Below, piece by piece: positions 17,222 through 26,201 of a stretch of DNA of 64,000 bases. This stretch comes from Ohtaekwangia sp036786105. GTDB taxonomy: Bacteria; Bacteroidota; Bacteroidia; Cytophagales; Cyclobacteriaceae. The first letter of the stretch is position 1. Each line of letters begins with the position of its first letter. Where the stretch lies: the NCBI RefSeq assembly GCF_036786105.1, contig NZ_DAIQRQ010000012.1, positions 1 to 64,000 on the forward strand. Reading direction: 5' to 3'. The notes beneath the pieces were generated by a model. The model did no database searches. It was not told the origin of the DNA and saw only the letters and a list, made by a program, of their open reading frames with translations. Position numbers and translations under genes: made by a program.

Positions 17222-18445
17222 ATGATAGAATTGAATCAACCGGTTGCCGAGCAAGAAGGAAAAGCAGGAGAGAAGCAATACTCTTACCTGAACCTCGGGC
17301 CTACGCACCCTGCTACACATGGTATATTTCAGAACGTACTTAAAATGGATGGCGAGATCATTGTGGATGCCGAGCCAACCATTGGATATATACACCGTGC
17401 ATTTGAGAAGCTGGCCGAGCGAAGACCTTTTTATCAGATCACGCCCATCACAGACCGCATGAACTACTGCTCATCGCCCATCAATAACATGGGCTGGCAC
17501 ATGACAGTAGAGAAACTGCTGGGTATAGAAATTCCAAAACGCGTACAGTATCTCCGCATCATCATCATGGAGCTGGCGCGTATGTCAGATCACATTATTT
17601 GCAATACCATTATAGGTCAGGATACTGGAGCAACTACCGGCTTCCTTTACCTCTTCCAGATGCGTGAACGCATTTACGAAATATACGAAGAGATCTGCGG
17701 AGCGCGTCTCACTACCAACGTAGGACGCATCGGTGGTCTTGAACGTGACTTCTCGCCGAAAGCCTGGGCGAAAATTGAGAAGTTCATGGAAGATTTTCCC
17801 ATTGCATTCAAAGAGTTCTCTAACCTGCTGGAGCGTAACCGTATCTTCATGGATCGTACCATTGGCTGCGGCCCTATATCTGCCGAGCGCGCGTTGAGCT
17901 ATAGCTTCTCAGGTCCGAACCTGCGTGCTGCCGGAGTAGATTACGATGTTCGTGTAATGACTCCGTATTCATCATACGAAGAATTTGATTTTGTGATCCC
18001 GGTAGGAACCAATGGCGATACGTACGATCGCTTCATGGTGCGCCAGGAAGAAATGTGGCAGAGCCACAGCATCATCAAACAGGCTATTGAAAAAATCAAG
18101 AAAGAACCTGCCGGAATATATAGTGCCCGTGTTCCTGAATTTTGCCTCCCGCCAAAAGAGGAAGTATATAACGACATGGAAGCGCTGATCTATCACTTCA
18201 AGATTGTGATGGGGGAAACAGAAATTCCGAAAGGAGAAGTATATCACTGCGTGGAAGGTGGCAATGGCGAGTTAGGTTTTTACCTGATCAGCGATGGCGG
18301 AAGAACGCCTTTCCGGTTACAGCTTAGAAGACCTTGCTTCATTTATTATCAGGCATACCCGGAGATGATCAAAGGCTCGATGCTGTCAGATGCAGTGATC
18401 ACCATGAGTAGCATGAACGTAATTGCCGGAGAGCTTGACGCTTAG
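17222..18445 (+). CDS. nuoD: NADH-quinone oxidoreductase subunit D
   Basis: The 49-kDa subunit that forms the quinone-binding pocket with NuoB. It begins with the conserved NLGPTHPATHG block (histidine loop), then GYIHRAFEKLAE, DRMNYCSSP, RMSDHIICN, and a C-terminus GSMLSDAVITMSSMNVIAGELDA typical of the family. About 407 residues. The frame opens at a TTG (17207) overlapping nuoC, but the ATG at 17222 (MIELNQP) is preferred. Confidence 0.95.
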   Translation: MIELNQPVAEQEGKAGEKQYSYLNLGPTHPATHGIFQNVLKMDGEIIVDAEPTIGYIHRAFEKLAERRPFYQITPITDRMNYCSSPINNMGWHMTVEKLLGIEIPKRVQYLRIIIMELARMSDHIICNTIIGQDTGATTGFLYLFQMRERIYEIYEEICGARLTTNVGRIGGLERDFSPKAWAKIEKFMEDFPIAFKEFSNLLERNRIFMDRTIGCGPISAERALSYSFSGPNLRAAGVDYDVRVMTPYSSYEEFDFVIPVGTNGDTYDRFMVRQEEMWQSHSIIKQAIEKIKKEPAGIYSARVPEFCLPPKEEVYNDMEALIYHFKIVMGETEIPKGEVYHCVEGGNGELGFYLISDGGRTPFRLQLRRPCFIYYQAYPEMIKGSMLSDAVITMSSMNVIAGELDA

Positions 18446-18589
18446 CCGTGAACCGTTAAGGGTTACACGTTATTGGTGGCAAGGGATATGATTATTATAT
18501 AGTATAGATTGAAAGTGAATGTTAGAAGTTGATAGTTAATGCATTTACGATTAACGGTTAACTAATAACGATTAACGAATAAAAAGACG
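18446..18589. repeat. nuoD-nuoE spacer with TAACG-type repeats
   Basis: A 144-bp spacer ending in ATTAACGGTTAACTAATAAC and ATTAACGAATAA. The TAAC/TTAACG words recur in other spacers of this window (20498-20637, 22689-22729, 23802-23846, 26066-26201, 29067-29400), so this is a dispersed intergenic repeat and not unique regulatory sequence. Confidence 0.6.
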
Positions 18590-19138
18590 ATGAGTGAACA
18601 GAAAGTAGATGGGGTACAATTTTCAGCGGAGACGATGGAGCTCGTTCAACGCATTATAAAGCGGTATCCTGAAGGAAGACAGAAGTCTGCTTTGCTACCC
18701 ATTTTACATATAGCACAGGCTGAGTTTGACGGTTGGCTCAGTACTCCGGTAATGGATTATGTTGCTTCCATTCTTTCGATCAAGCCGATCGAAGTATACG
18801 AAGTGGCTTCTTTCTATACCATGTATAACCTCGAGCCTGTAGGTAAGTGCCTCATCGAAGTTTGCCAGACCGGCCCATGCTGGTTACGCGGTGCTGATGA
18901 TATCGTTGAACACTTCGAGAAGAAGCTGAATATAAAGGTAGGAGAGACCACTCCCGATGGCATGTTTACTTTAAAAGTAGTAGAATGCCTGGGTTCTTGC
19001 GGAACAGCACCCATGTTGCAATGCGGTGCCGACTACTACGAGAACCTGACAACGGAGAAGGTAGATACGCTAATTGAGAAGTTGAGAGCTTCCAATCAGC
19101 GCAGTACATATATGAAATCTAACATGCAGGAGATTTAA
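18590..19138 (+). CDS. nuoE: NADH-quinone oxidoreductase subunit E
   Basis: A thioredoxin-fold [2Fe-2S] subunit (cluster N1a) of the NADH dehydrogenase module, 182 residues. The cluster ligands are C92 and C97 (VCQTGPC) and C133 and C137 (ECLGSCG). The helical N-terminal part contains RYPEGRQKSALLPILHIAQ, as expected. It ends 3 bp before nuoF, its structural partner. Confidence 0.95.
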   Translation: MSEQKVDGVQFSAETMELVQRIIKRYPEGRQKSALLPILHIAQAEFDGWLSTPVMDYVASILSIKPIEVYEVASFYTMYNLEPVGKCLIEVCQTGPCWLRGADDIVEHFEKKLNIKVGETTPDGMFTLKVVECLGSCGTAPMLQCGADYYENLTTEKVDTLIEKLRASNQRSTYMKSNMQEI

Positions 19139-19141
19139 GTC

Positions 19142-20497
19142 ATGGCGAGATTATTAGAACATGTGAATGTACCGGGCATCGAAACATTCGATGTATACAG
19201 AAAGCATGGCGGTTACAAGTCAGTGGAGAAAGCGTTGAAGACGATGACTCCTGACGAAGTAACGGAAGAAGTGAAGAAGTCGGGTTTGCGCGGAAGAGGG
19301 GGTGCAGGTTTCCCTGCCGGTATGAAGTGGAGCTTCCTCGATCGCAAGTCCGACAAGCCTCGTTATCTCGTATGCAATGCCGATGAAAGCGAACCGGGAA
19401 CATTCAAGGATCGCTACCTGATGGAGAAAATTCCGCACCTGTTGATTGAAGGCATGATCACATCCAGCTATGCACTGGGTGCAAAGACCTCCTACATCTA
19501 TGTGCGCGGAGAGTATATGTATATCATTCGCATCCTGGAGAAAGCCATACAGGAAGCACACGCGAATGGATTTTTAGGTAAGAACATTTTAGGAACCGAT
19601 TACTCCCTGGAGCTCTATGTACAGCCCGGAGGAGGCGCCTATATCTGCGGTGAAGAAACAGCACTGCTGGAATCATTGGAAGGTAAGCGCGGTAATCCGC
19701 GTTTGAAACCTCCGTTCCCGGCCGTAGCGGGTTTGTATGCCAGCCCTACCGTTGTAAACAACGTAGAGACGATCTCTGCGGTGTGCTCCATCGTAAACGA
19801 AAGCGGTGATGAGTATGCGAAAGTAGGTATAGGAAAAAGTACCGGTACCAAGTTGATCTCTGCCAGTGGCCACATCAACAAACCCGGTGTATACGAAATT
19901 GAACTCGGACTTCCGGTTGAAGAGTTTATATACTCGGATCAATACTGCGGCGGTATATGGAAAGGAAGAAAACTGAAAGCCGTTGTTGCCGGAGGTTCTT
20001 CTGTACCCATTCTTCCTGCCGATCTTATTCTGAAGACTGCGAAAGGCGAGCCTCGCCTCATGACATACGAATCATTGTCAGACGGAGGTTTTGCTACCGG
20101 CACCATGCTGGGTTCCGGAGGTTTTATTGTAATGGATGAAACAGCATGTATCGTTCGCAACCTGTGGACATTTACCCGCTTCTATCACCACGAATCCTGC
20201 GGACAGTGCAGTCCTTGCCGTGAAGGTACAGGCTGGATGGAGAAAGTACTTCACCGCATTGAACATGGCCACGGCCACATGGAAGATATAGACCTGTTGG
20301 TAGACGTAGCAAAGAAGATAGAAGGCAATACCATTTGCCCGCTGGGTGATGCAGCCGCATGGCCCGTAGCCAGCGCCATACGTCACTTCCGCGAAGAGTT
20401 CGAATACCACGTAAAGTACCCTGAAAAGGTAAAGAACCCGAAGCACTTTGAAATCGAACCGTTCCGTTCAGAGAAAGCACTTGTCGCTCAGGCGTAA
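19142..20497 (+). CDS. nuoF: NADH-quinone oxidoreductase subunit F
   Basis: The NADH- and FMN-binding subunit, where electrons enter complex I, 451 residues. The glycine-rich NADH site is SGLRGRGGAGFPAGMKW, the FMN region includes CNADESEPGTFKDRYLME, and the [4Fe-4S] cluster N3 ligands are C353, C356 and C359 (ESCGQCSPCREG) with C399 (TICPLGDA). Followed by a 140-bp repeat-rich spacer before nuoG. Confidence 0.97.
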   Translation: MARLLEHVNVPGIETFDVYRKHGGYKSVEKALKTMTPDEVTEEVKKSGLRGRGGAGFPAGMKWSFLDRKSDKPRYLVCNADESEPGTFKDRYLMEKIPHLLIEGMITSSYALGAKTSYIYVRGEYMYIIRILEKAIQEAHANGFLGKNILGTDYSLELYVQPGGGAYICGEETALLESLEGKRGNPRLKPPFPAVAGLYASPTVVNNVETISAVCSIVNESGDEYAKVGIGKSTGTKLISASGHINKPGVYEIELGLPVEEFIYSDQYCGGIWKGRKLKAVVAGGSSVPILPADLILKTAKGEPRLMTYESLSDGGFATGTMLGSGGFIVMDETACIVRNLWTFTRFYHHESCGQCSPCREGTGWMEKVLHRIEHGHGHMEDIDLLVDVAKKIEGNTICPLGDAAAWPVASAIRHFREEFEYHVKYPEKVKNPKHFEIEPFRSEKALVAQA

Positions 20498-20637
20498 ATG
20501 AATAACGAATAAGGAATATCGAAATGTCAAAGTATAGAAACACACCCAGGTCAATTCACACTCACACTTCTAGTAGCTCGAAGCCAGTGGCTGGCAGCTA
20601 TTTTAAAAACGATTAACCAATAACGGATAACCGATCA
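20498..20637. repeat. nuoF-nuoG spacer, composite repeat
   Basis: Modules in order: a TAACGAATAA block, an ACACACCC/CACTCACAC stretch, AGCCAGTGGCTGGCAGCT, then ATTTTAAAA and ATTAACCAATAACGGATAAC. The same order of modules is found in the nuoL-nuoM spacer at 26066-26201, so this is a composite repeat element within an operon. Confidence 0.65.
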
Positions 20638-21642
20638 ATGGCTAAAGTAACAATAGATGGTATTGAAGTAGAGGTTGCTGATGGAACCACGATCCTCAAT
20701 GCTGCCCGTCAGATAGGTGGCGAGGTAGTTCCTCCGGCAATGTGCTACTATTCTACATTGAAAGATACCGGTGGCAAATGCCGCGTATGCCTGGTGAAAG
20801 TAACACAGGGATCTGCTAAAGATCCGCGCCCTATGCCGAAGCTGGTAGCTTCCTGCCGCACTCCGGTAATGGATGGTATGGTAGTGCAGAACATTACTTC
20901 ACCGGAAGTACTGGAAGCACGCAAGGGTGTTGTCGAGTTCCTGCTCATCAATCACCCGCTCGATTGCCCTATATGTGATCAGGCCGGTGAGTGCGATCTG
21001 CAGAATTTAGCATACGAACATGGCGCAGGCAAAACCCGCTATGAGGAAGATCGCAGAACATTTGAGAAGATCGATATAGGGGATAAGATCAAGTTACACA
21101 TGACGCGTTGCATTCTTTGCTATCGCTGTACATTCGTAGCCGATCAACTTACCAAAGAACGTGTTCACGGTGTATTGAACCGTGGTGATGCCTCGGAGAT
21201 CAGTACATACATCGAGAAAGCGGTTGACAATGATTTCTCCGGAAATATGATCGATGTTTGCCCGGTCGGAGCATTGACCGATAAAACGTTCCGCTTCAAG
21301 AGCCGCGTATGGTTTACCAAACCGCTCGATGCACATCGTAACTGCGACAAGTGTAGCGGCAAAGTAGTACTGTGGACAAAAGGCGATGATGTGCTCCGCG
21401 TATCAGCACGCAAAGATCAGTATGGCGAAGTGAAAGAGTATATCTGCAACGAATGCCGCTACGATCACAAGAACATGAACGACTGGACCATTGAAGGCCC
21501 TCGTCACATCGACAGACATTCGGTGATCTCTCAAAATCATTATGAGAAGATCGATATGCAAAAACTGAAACTGGATATTGAACGCCAGATACAGTTCCAA
21601 AAAGGAAAACAATTACCTGAAACCAACCAGTCACCGGCATGA
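20638..21642 (+). CDS. nuoG: NADH-quinone oxidoreductase subunit G, short form
   Basis: Carries the iron-sulfur chain between NuoF and NuoB/I. Only 334 residues against about 900 in E. coli: the large molybdopterin-fold domain is absent. Present are the N-terminal [2Fe-2S] site (C36, C48, C51, C73), the His-Cys [4Fe-4S] site (H106, C110, C113, C119), the second [4Fe-4S] site (C158, C161, C164, C208), and two further CxxC pairs (C246/C249, C280/C283) in a remnant of the next domain. The stop overlaps the nuoH start by 4 bp, so the short form is real and not a frameshift. As I recall, short NuoG is usual in related Bacteroidota. Confidence 0.93.
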   Translation: MAKVTIDGIEVEVADGTTILNAARQIGGEVVPPAMCYYSTLKDTGGKCRVCLVKVTQGSAKDPRPMPKLVASCRTPVMDGMVVQNITSPEVLEARKGVVEFLLINHPLDCPICDQAGECDLQNLAYEHGAGKTRYEEDRRTFEKIDIGDKIKLHMTRCILCYRCTFVADQLTKERVHGVLNRGDASEISTYIEKAVDNDFSGNMIDVCPVGALTDKTFRFKSRVWFTKPLDAHRNCDKCSGKVVLWTKGDDVLRVSARKDQYGEVKEYICNECRYDHKNMNDWTIEGPRHIDRHSVISQNHYEKIDMQKLKLDIERQIQFQKGKQLPETNQSPA

Positions 21643-22688
21643 GCGCATTTTTGATTTATAAACTGATTCTGGTTGGCTCCGTATTCGGAATAACACTTTT
21701 TGTGGCGGCATACTCAACGTATGCTGAACGCAAGGTTGCTGCATTTTTGCAAGACCGCGTTGGCCCGGATCGTGCGGGTCCGTTCGGTATATTTCAGCCG
21801 CTTGCCGATGGAATGAAATTCATCTACAAAGAAGAAATCATCCCGGTAGTATCCAATAAATTTTTGTTTGTATTAGGGCCATGCCTCGCGATGCTTACGG
21901 CCATGATGGCCGGTGTACTTATCCCTTGGGGAAATACACTCATCATTGATGGACAGACGTATTCATTGCAGATCGCTGATCTCAACGTAGGTATACTCTA
22001 TGTATTCGGTGTTGTATCGATTGGAGTATATGGTATCATGATTGGAGGTTGGGCATCCAACAACAAGTTCTCGTTGCTGGGTGCGATTCGTGCATCTGCC
22101 CAAATGATCAGCTACGAGATCGCGATGGGCTTATCCATTATAGCCTTGATTATCATGACCGGTACATTAAGTCTTGGCGAGATCAGCGCGCAGCAGGCCG
22201 GTGGTATTGGCAGCGATTGGAACGCATGGAACGTAGTAAAACAGCCACTGGGTTTCCTCATCTTTATAGTATGTGCTTTTGCAGAATGTAACCGCACACC
22301 GTTCGACTTGCCGGAATGCGAAACCGAACTGGTAGGTGGCTATCACACCGAGTATAGCAGCATGAAGCTGGGCTTCTATCTCTTCGCAGAGTATATCAAC
22401 ATGTTTGTATCGTCTGCGGTAATCTCTACGCTATATTTTGGTGGCTATAACTTTCCGTTCATGAACGACCTCGGTCTTGACCACAATACACTTTCCATCA
22501 TAGGAACGCTCGTGTTGTTTGCCAAGATCTCATTCTTCATCTTCTTCTTTATGTGGATACGCTGGACGATTCCGCGCTTCCGCTATGATCAGCTGATGAA
22601 CCTGGGATGGAAAGTATTAATACCACTGTCGGTAGCGAATATATTCCTTACCGGTTTGGTAATGATACTAACGAATAATAAGCAATGA
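21639..22688 (+). CDS. nuoH: NADH-quinone oxidoreductase subunit H
   Basis: A membrane subunit at the junction of the two arms of complex I that helps form the quinone site, 349 residues and about 8-9 helices. Signature segments are AERKVAAFLQDRVGPDRAGP near residue 30 and AFAECNRTPFDLPECETELV in the second half. Start overlaps nuoG by 4 bp; 41 bp with TAACG-type repeats precede nuoI. Confidence 0.96.
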   Translation: MSAFLIYKLILVGSVFGITLFVAAYSTYAERKVAAFLQDRVGPDRAGPFGIFQPLADGMKFIYKEEIIPVVSNKFLFVLGPCLAMLTAMMAGVLIPWGNTLIIDGQTYSLQIADLNVGILYVFGVVSIGVYGIMIGGWASNNKFSLLGAIRASAQMISYEIAMGLSIIALIIMTGTLSLGEISAQQAGGIGSDWNAWNVVKQPLGFLIFIVCAFAECNRTPFDLPECETELVGGYHTEYSSMKLGFYLFAEYINMFVSSAVISTLYFGGYNFPFMNDLGLDHNTLSIIGTLVLFAKISFFIFFFMWIRWTIPRFRYDQLMNLGWKVLIPLSVANIFLTGLVMILTNNKQ

Positions 22689-22729
22689 TCCGCTTAAAAC
22701 GGATAACAGATAACGATTAACAACAAACG

Positions 22730-23293
22730 ATGTTAACAAACAGATCGAAGCTTGTAGTAAAGAAAGAGATGACGTTCGCAGAGCGCATTTATCTTCCTGC
22801 TATTCTCAGCGGAGTAGCGATTACGATCAAGCACTTATTCAGAAAAAAGGCAACGGTAAAATATCCGGAGAAGCAGCGCGAGATCAGCGATATATGGCGC
22901 GGCCAGCACGTGTTGAAGCGTGATGAGAAAGGTGCCGAGCGTTGTACGGCCTGCGGTTTGTGCGCAGTATCCTGCCCGGCCGAAGCGATTACCATGGTAG
23001 CTGCTGAACGTAAGAAAGGTGAGGAGAATCTATACCGTGAAGAGAAGTATGCAGCCACGTACGAGATTAACATGCTGCGTTGCATCTTCTGCGGATTGTG
23101 CGAAGAAGCCTGCCCGAAAGAAGCGATCTTCCTAACCGATCGCATTGTGTCTACCGACTATGCTAGAAATGGATTTATTTATGGGAAAGATAAGCTGGTG
23201 GAACCCGTTGACCAACGTGTAGATGTGACCAAGCGCCAAACACCAGCCGTGCTGGCATTCAAACAGCAGAAAAGATTAAGTCATAATAAATAG
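22730..23293 (+). CDS. nuoI: NADH-quinone oxidoreductase subunit I
   Basis: A ferredoxin-like subunit with two [4Fe-4S] clusters (N6a and N6b) leading to NuoB, 187 residues. Both CxxCxxCxxxC motifs are visible: CTACGLCAVSCP and CIFCGLCEEACP. The N-terminal segment before them (AERIYLPAILSGVAITIKHL) is an amphipathic membrane-associating region. It follows nuoH, as in other bacteria. Confidence 0.96.
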   Translation: MLTNRSKLVVKKEMTFAERIYLPAILSGVAITIKHLFRKKATVKYPEKQREISDIWRGQHVLKRDEKGAERCTACGLCAVSCPAEAITMVAAERKKGEENLYREEKYAATYEINMLRCIFCGLCEEACPKEAIFLTDRIVSTDYARNGFIYGKDKLVEPVDQRVDVTKRQTPAVLAFKQQKRLSHNK

Positions 23294-23303
23294 TTTTTCA
23301 GCA

Positions 23304-23801
23304 GTGACGCTTAACGTATTCTACTTCCTTTCATTTCTGGCAATACTGTCGGCCATCATGGTCGTGTTGTCGAAGAACCCGGTATATAGTGTACTATACC
23401 TCATCATTACCTTTTTCTGTATAGCAGGACATTACATACTGCTCAATGCACAGTTCCTGGCCATTGTACATATCATTGTATATGCCGGAGCCATCATGGT
23501 GTTGTTCCTGTATGTGATCATGCTGCTGAACCTGAACCGTGAGTCAGAACCTCACAAAAGTAGTCTCCTCAAATTTGCGGCTACTATATGTGCTGGCCTG
23601 GTGATGATTGTATTGATCGCATCACTGAAAGAAACAGAAGGTATGATTCAACAGAAGGCAGCCAGTGCAAATATAGGCATGGTAAAAACACTCGGTCAGG
23701 TAATGTTCACCGACTTTTTACTTCCGTTTGAGATAACCTCTGTGTTGCTGCTGGCAGCCATGGTGGGAGCGGTGATGCTCGGCAAACCGGAAAACCGTTG
23801 A
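23304..23801 (+). CDS. nuoJ: NADH-quinone oxidoreductase subunit J
   Basis: A membrane subunit of complex I, 165 residues, five predicted helices. The conserved third helix contains VHIIVYAGAIMVLFLYVIML, with the pi-bulge region known from structures. The start is a GTG at 23304, the only in-frame start near the beginning that keeps the first helix (LNVFYFLSFLAILSAIM). 10 bp after nuoI. Confidence 0.93.
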   Translation: MTLNVFYFLSFLAILSAIMVVLSKNPVYSVLYLIITFFCIAGHYILLNAQFLAIVHIIVYAGAIMVLFLYVIMLLNLNRESEPHKSSLLKFAATICAGLVMIVLIASLKETEGMIQQKAASANIGMVKTLGQVMFTDFLLPFEITSVLLLAAMVGAVMLGKPENR

Positions 23802-23846
23802 TAGAGTATAGAATAACTAATAACGACTAACAGATAACAACGAATA

Positions 23847-24158
23847 ATGATCAAATCCATTCCGCTTGATTATTACCTGTGGCTCTCGGCAGCGCTCTTT
23901 ACCATTGGCGTATTGGGTGTGCTGTACCGCAGAAATGCTATTATCATCTTTATGTGCATAGAGCTTATGCTGAATGCCGTAAACCTTTTGCTGGTAGCAT
24001 TCTCAACCTACCTCAATGATTCCGCAGGACAAGTATTTGTTTTCTTCATCATGGCAGTAGCTGCGGCAGAAGTAGCGGTAGGTCTTGCTATTCTTGTTAT
24101 GATGTATCGCAATACGAAATCAGTTGATATTAACATTTTGAATCGCTTAAAATGGTAA
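23847..24158 (+). CDS. nuoK: NADH-quinone oxidoreductase subunit K
   Basis: A three-helix membrane subunit of 103 residues, the standard length. The proton-pathway glutamates are visible in FMCIELMLNAVNLLL and in AAAEVAVGLAILV. The end overlaps the nuoL start by 7 bp, giving translational coupling. Confidence 0.95.
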   Translation: MIKSIPLDYYLWLSAALFTIGVLGVLYRRNAIIIFMCIELMLNAVNLLLVAFSTYLNDSAGQVFVFFIMAVAAAEVAVGLAILVMMYRNTKSVDINILNRLKW

Positions 24159-26065
24159 GTATAAATGTATTGGTAAGCCTGGTTCCTTTGTTTCCGCTGC
24201 TGGGCTTTTTACTTGTTGCACTGAACACACGCAGGTTTACACACGGTGTTACCGCTTTCATTGCCTGTGGTTCGGTATTATTATCTTTCATTGTTTCGAT
24301 AGCGCTCTTCAGCACCTTGCTGGGAGCTTCTGAAGCAGAGCGTTCTATATCCGTAACGTTATTCAACTGGATTGCTGCGGGTAAATTTTCGGCCTCTATC
24401 AGTTTCCTGGTAGATCCGCTTTCATCTTTGTTCTTACTCATCATTACCGGTGTCGGATTTTTGATCCATGTATACTCCATTGGGTATATGCACCACGATG
24501 AAGGATTCAATCGCTTCTTCTCGTATCTCAACCTGTTTGTATTCTTCATGCTGTTATTGGTGATGGGGGCAAACTACCTGGTGATGTTTGTAGGATGGGA
24601 AGGCGTAGGATTGTGCTCATATTTACTCATCGGCTTCTGGTTCAAAAACCAGGAGTATAACAATGCTGCGAACAAAGCATTCATCATGAACCGTATTGGT
24701 GACCTGGGAATGTTGCTCGGTATAATTCTCATCTTCGTTCACTTCGGCAGCATTCAGTATGCAGAAGTATTCCCGAAGGCAACTTCATTAGATACCAATA
24801 CACTTACACTCATCACCATCCTGCTGTTTGTAGGTGCGATGGGTAAGAGTGCACAGATACCTCTATATACCTGGTTGCCCGATGCGATGGCGGGTCCTAC
24901 GCCTGTATCGGCACTCATTCACGCTGCAACCATGGTTACGGCAGGTGTATACATGGTATGTCGCAATAATTTACTGTACGCACTTTCACCGGCAACGCTG
25001 GAGCTGATCGTGATTGTAGGATTAGCGACTGCATTGTTTGCCGCCACAATAGCCGTAGCACAAAACGATATCAAAAAAGTACTTGCATATTCTACGGTAA
25101 GCCAGTTGGGACTGATGTTCCTCGCGTTAGGACTGGGAGCCTTTACCAGTGGTATATTTCACATGGCAACACATGCTTTCTTCAAGGCGTTGTTGTTCCT
25201 CGGTGCGGGTAGTGTAATCCATGCCCTGAGTGGTGAGCAAGACATCCGTAACATGGGTGGACTGAAAAAATATTTGCCAGTAACGTATCTCACATTCTTT
25301 GCCGGTGTGTTAGCCATATCCGGTATACCTCCGTTTGCCGGTTTCTTCTCCAAAGATGAAATTCTCGCCAGCGCGTTCGCACATAACATTGTGGTGTGGG
25401 TAATCGCTGTAATAGCATCGTTACTCACAGCCTTCTATATGTTCCGCCTGTTCTTCCTTACCTTCTTCGGAAAAGAGCGAGCGAGCAAGCACGCCATGGA
25501 GCATATACATGAGTCGCCAAAAAGTATAACACTGCCGTTGATCGTATTGGCGATCCTCAGCGTAGTAGGAGGTTTCATGGGTATACCCGAAGCATTGGGA
25601 GGATCGCACTGGTTGTCGCATTACCTGCACCCGGTGTTTGCTTCATCGCACGATCTGATCGCTTCCCATCACCTGAGCCATTCAACAGAATATATACTGA
25701 TGGGTACCGTGGTGTTTTTTACTATCGTGATGATTGGTATAGCATACTCCCTGTACATAAGCAAAGACCAGGTGCCGGTGGCAGAAGGACAACCTGTTGG
25801 TGGGTTCCAGCGCCTGCTTGCCAACAAGTATTATATAGATGAGCTATACAATGCTATTGTTGTAAAGCCGCTCTACTGGTTTGCCGGAATATTTGATTCT
25901 GTAATCGAACGCCTGGGCATAGACAAACTTGTAAATGCACTGGGTGGAAGTGTTGTAGCCGGTAGCAATGCAACGCGCCTGCTGCAAAACGGATCAATCG
26001 GTTATTACATTTTTGTAATGGTGATCAGCATAGTAATTATCCTGGCTTATGCCGTTATCCGTTAA
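24152..26065 (+). CDS. nuoL: NADH-quinone oxidoreductase subunit L
   Basis: The outermost antiporter-like proton-pumping subunit of complex I, 637 residues, with the long lateral helix at its C-terminal end. Key segments are GWEGVGLCSYLLIGFW, GKSAQIPLYTWLPDAMAGPT (pump lysine region) and STVSQLGLMFLALGLG, then HATHAFFKALLFLGAG-like helices. The start overlaps nuoK by 7 bp. A 136-bp repeat spacer separates it from nuoM. Confidence 0.97.
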   Translation: MVSINVLVSLVPLFPLLGFLLVALNTRRFTHGVTAFIACGSVLLSFIVSIALFSTLLGASEAERSISVTLFNWIAAGKFSASISFLVDPLSSLFLLIITGVGFLIHVYSIGYMHHDEGFNRFFSYLNLFVFFMLLLVMGANYLVMFVGWEGVGLCSYLLIGFWFKNQEYNNAANKAFIMNRIGDLGMLLGIILIFVHFGSIQYAEVFPKATSLDTNTLTLITILLFVGAMGKSAQIPLYTWLPDAMAGPTPVSALIHAATMVTAGVYMVCRNNLLYALSPATLELIVIVGLATALFAATIAVAQNDIKKVLAYSTVSQLGLMFLALGLGAFTSGIFHMATHAFFKALLFLGAGSVIHALSGEQDIRNMGGLKKYLPVTYLTFFAGVLAISGIPPFAGFFSKDEILASAFAHNIVVWVIAVIASLLTAFYMFRLFFLTFFGKERASKHAMEHIHESPKSITLPLIVLAILSVVGGFMGIPEALGGSHWLSHYLHPVFASSHDLIASHHLSHSTEYILMGTVVFFTIVMIGIAYSLYISKDQVPVAEGQPVGGFQRLLANKYYIDELYNAIVVKPLYWFAGIFDSVIERLGIDKLVNALGGSVVAGSNATRLLQNGSIGYYIFVMVISIVIILAYAVIR

Positions 26066-26201
26066 TCGTTATCCGTTAACCGATAACGAATAATAATTAA
26101 CGTGTAACCAATAACAATACATAACCCACCCACACACACCTCCCAGCAGCCGGCAGCTTAAAGCCAGTTGCCATTTTAAACGATAACAGATAACGAATAC
26201 G
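26066..26201. repeat. nuoL-nuoM spacer, composite repeat
   Basis: Shows the same module order as 20498-20637: TAACG-type words (CGTTATCCGTTAACCGATAAC), a CACCCACACACACC stretch, an AGCAGCCGGCAGC/AGCCAGTTGCC block, ATTTTAAA, then CGATAACAGATAACGAATAC just before the nuoM ATG. No gene is seen. Confidence 0.65.
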
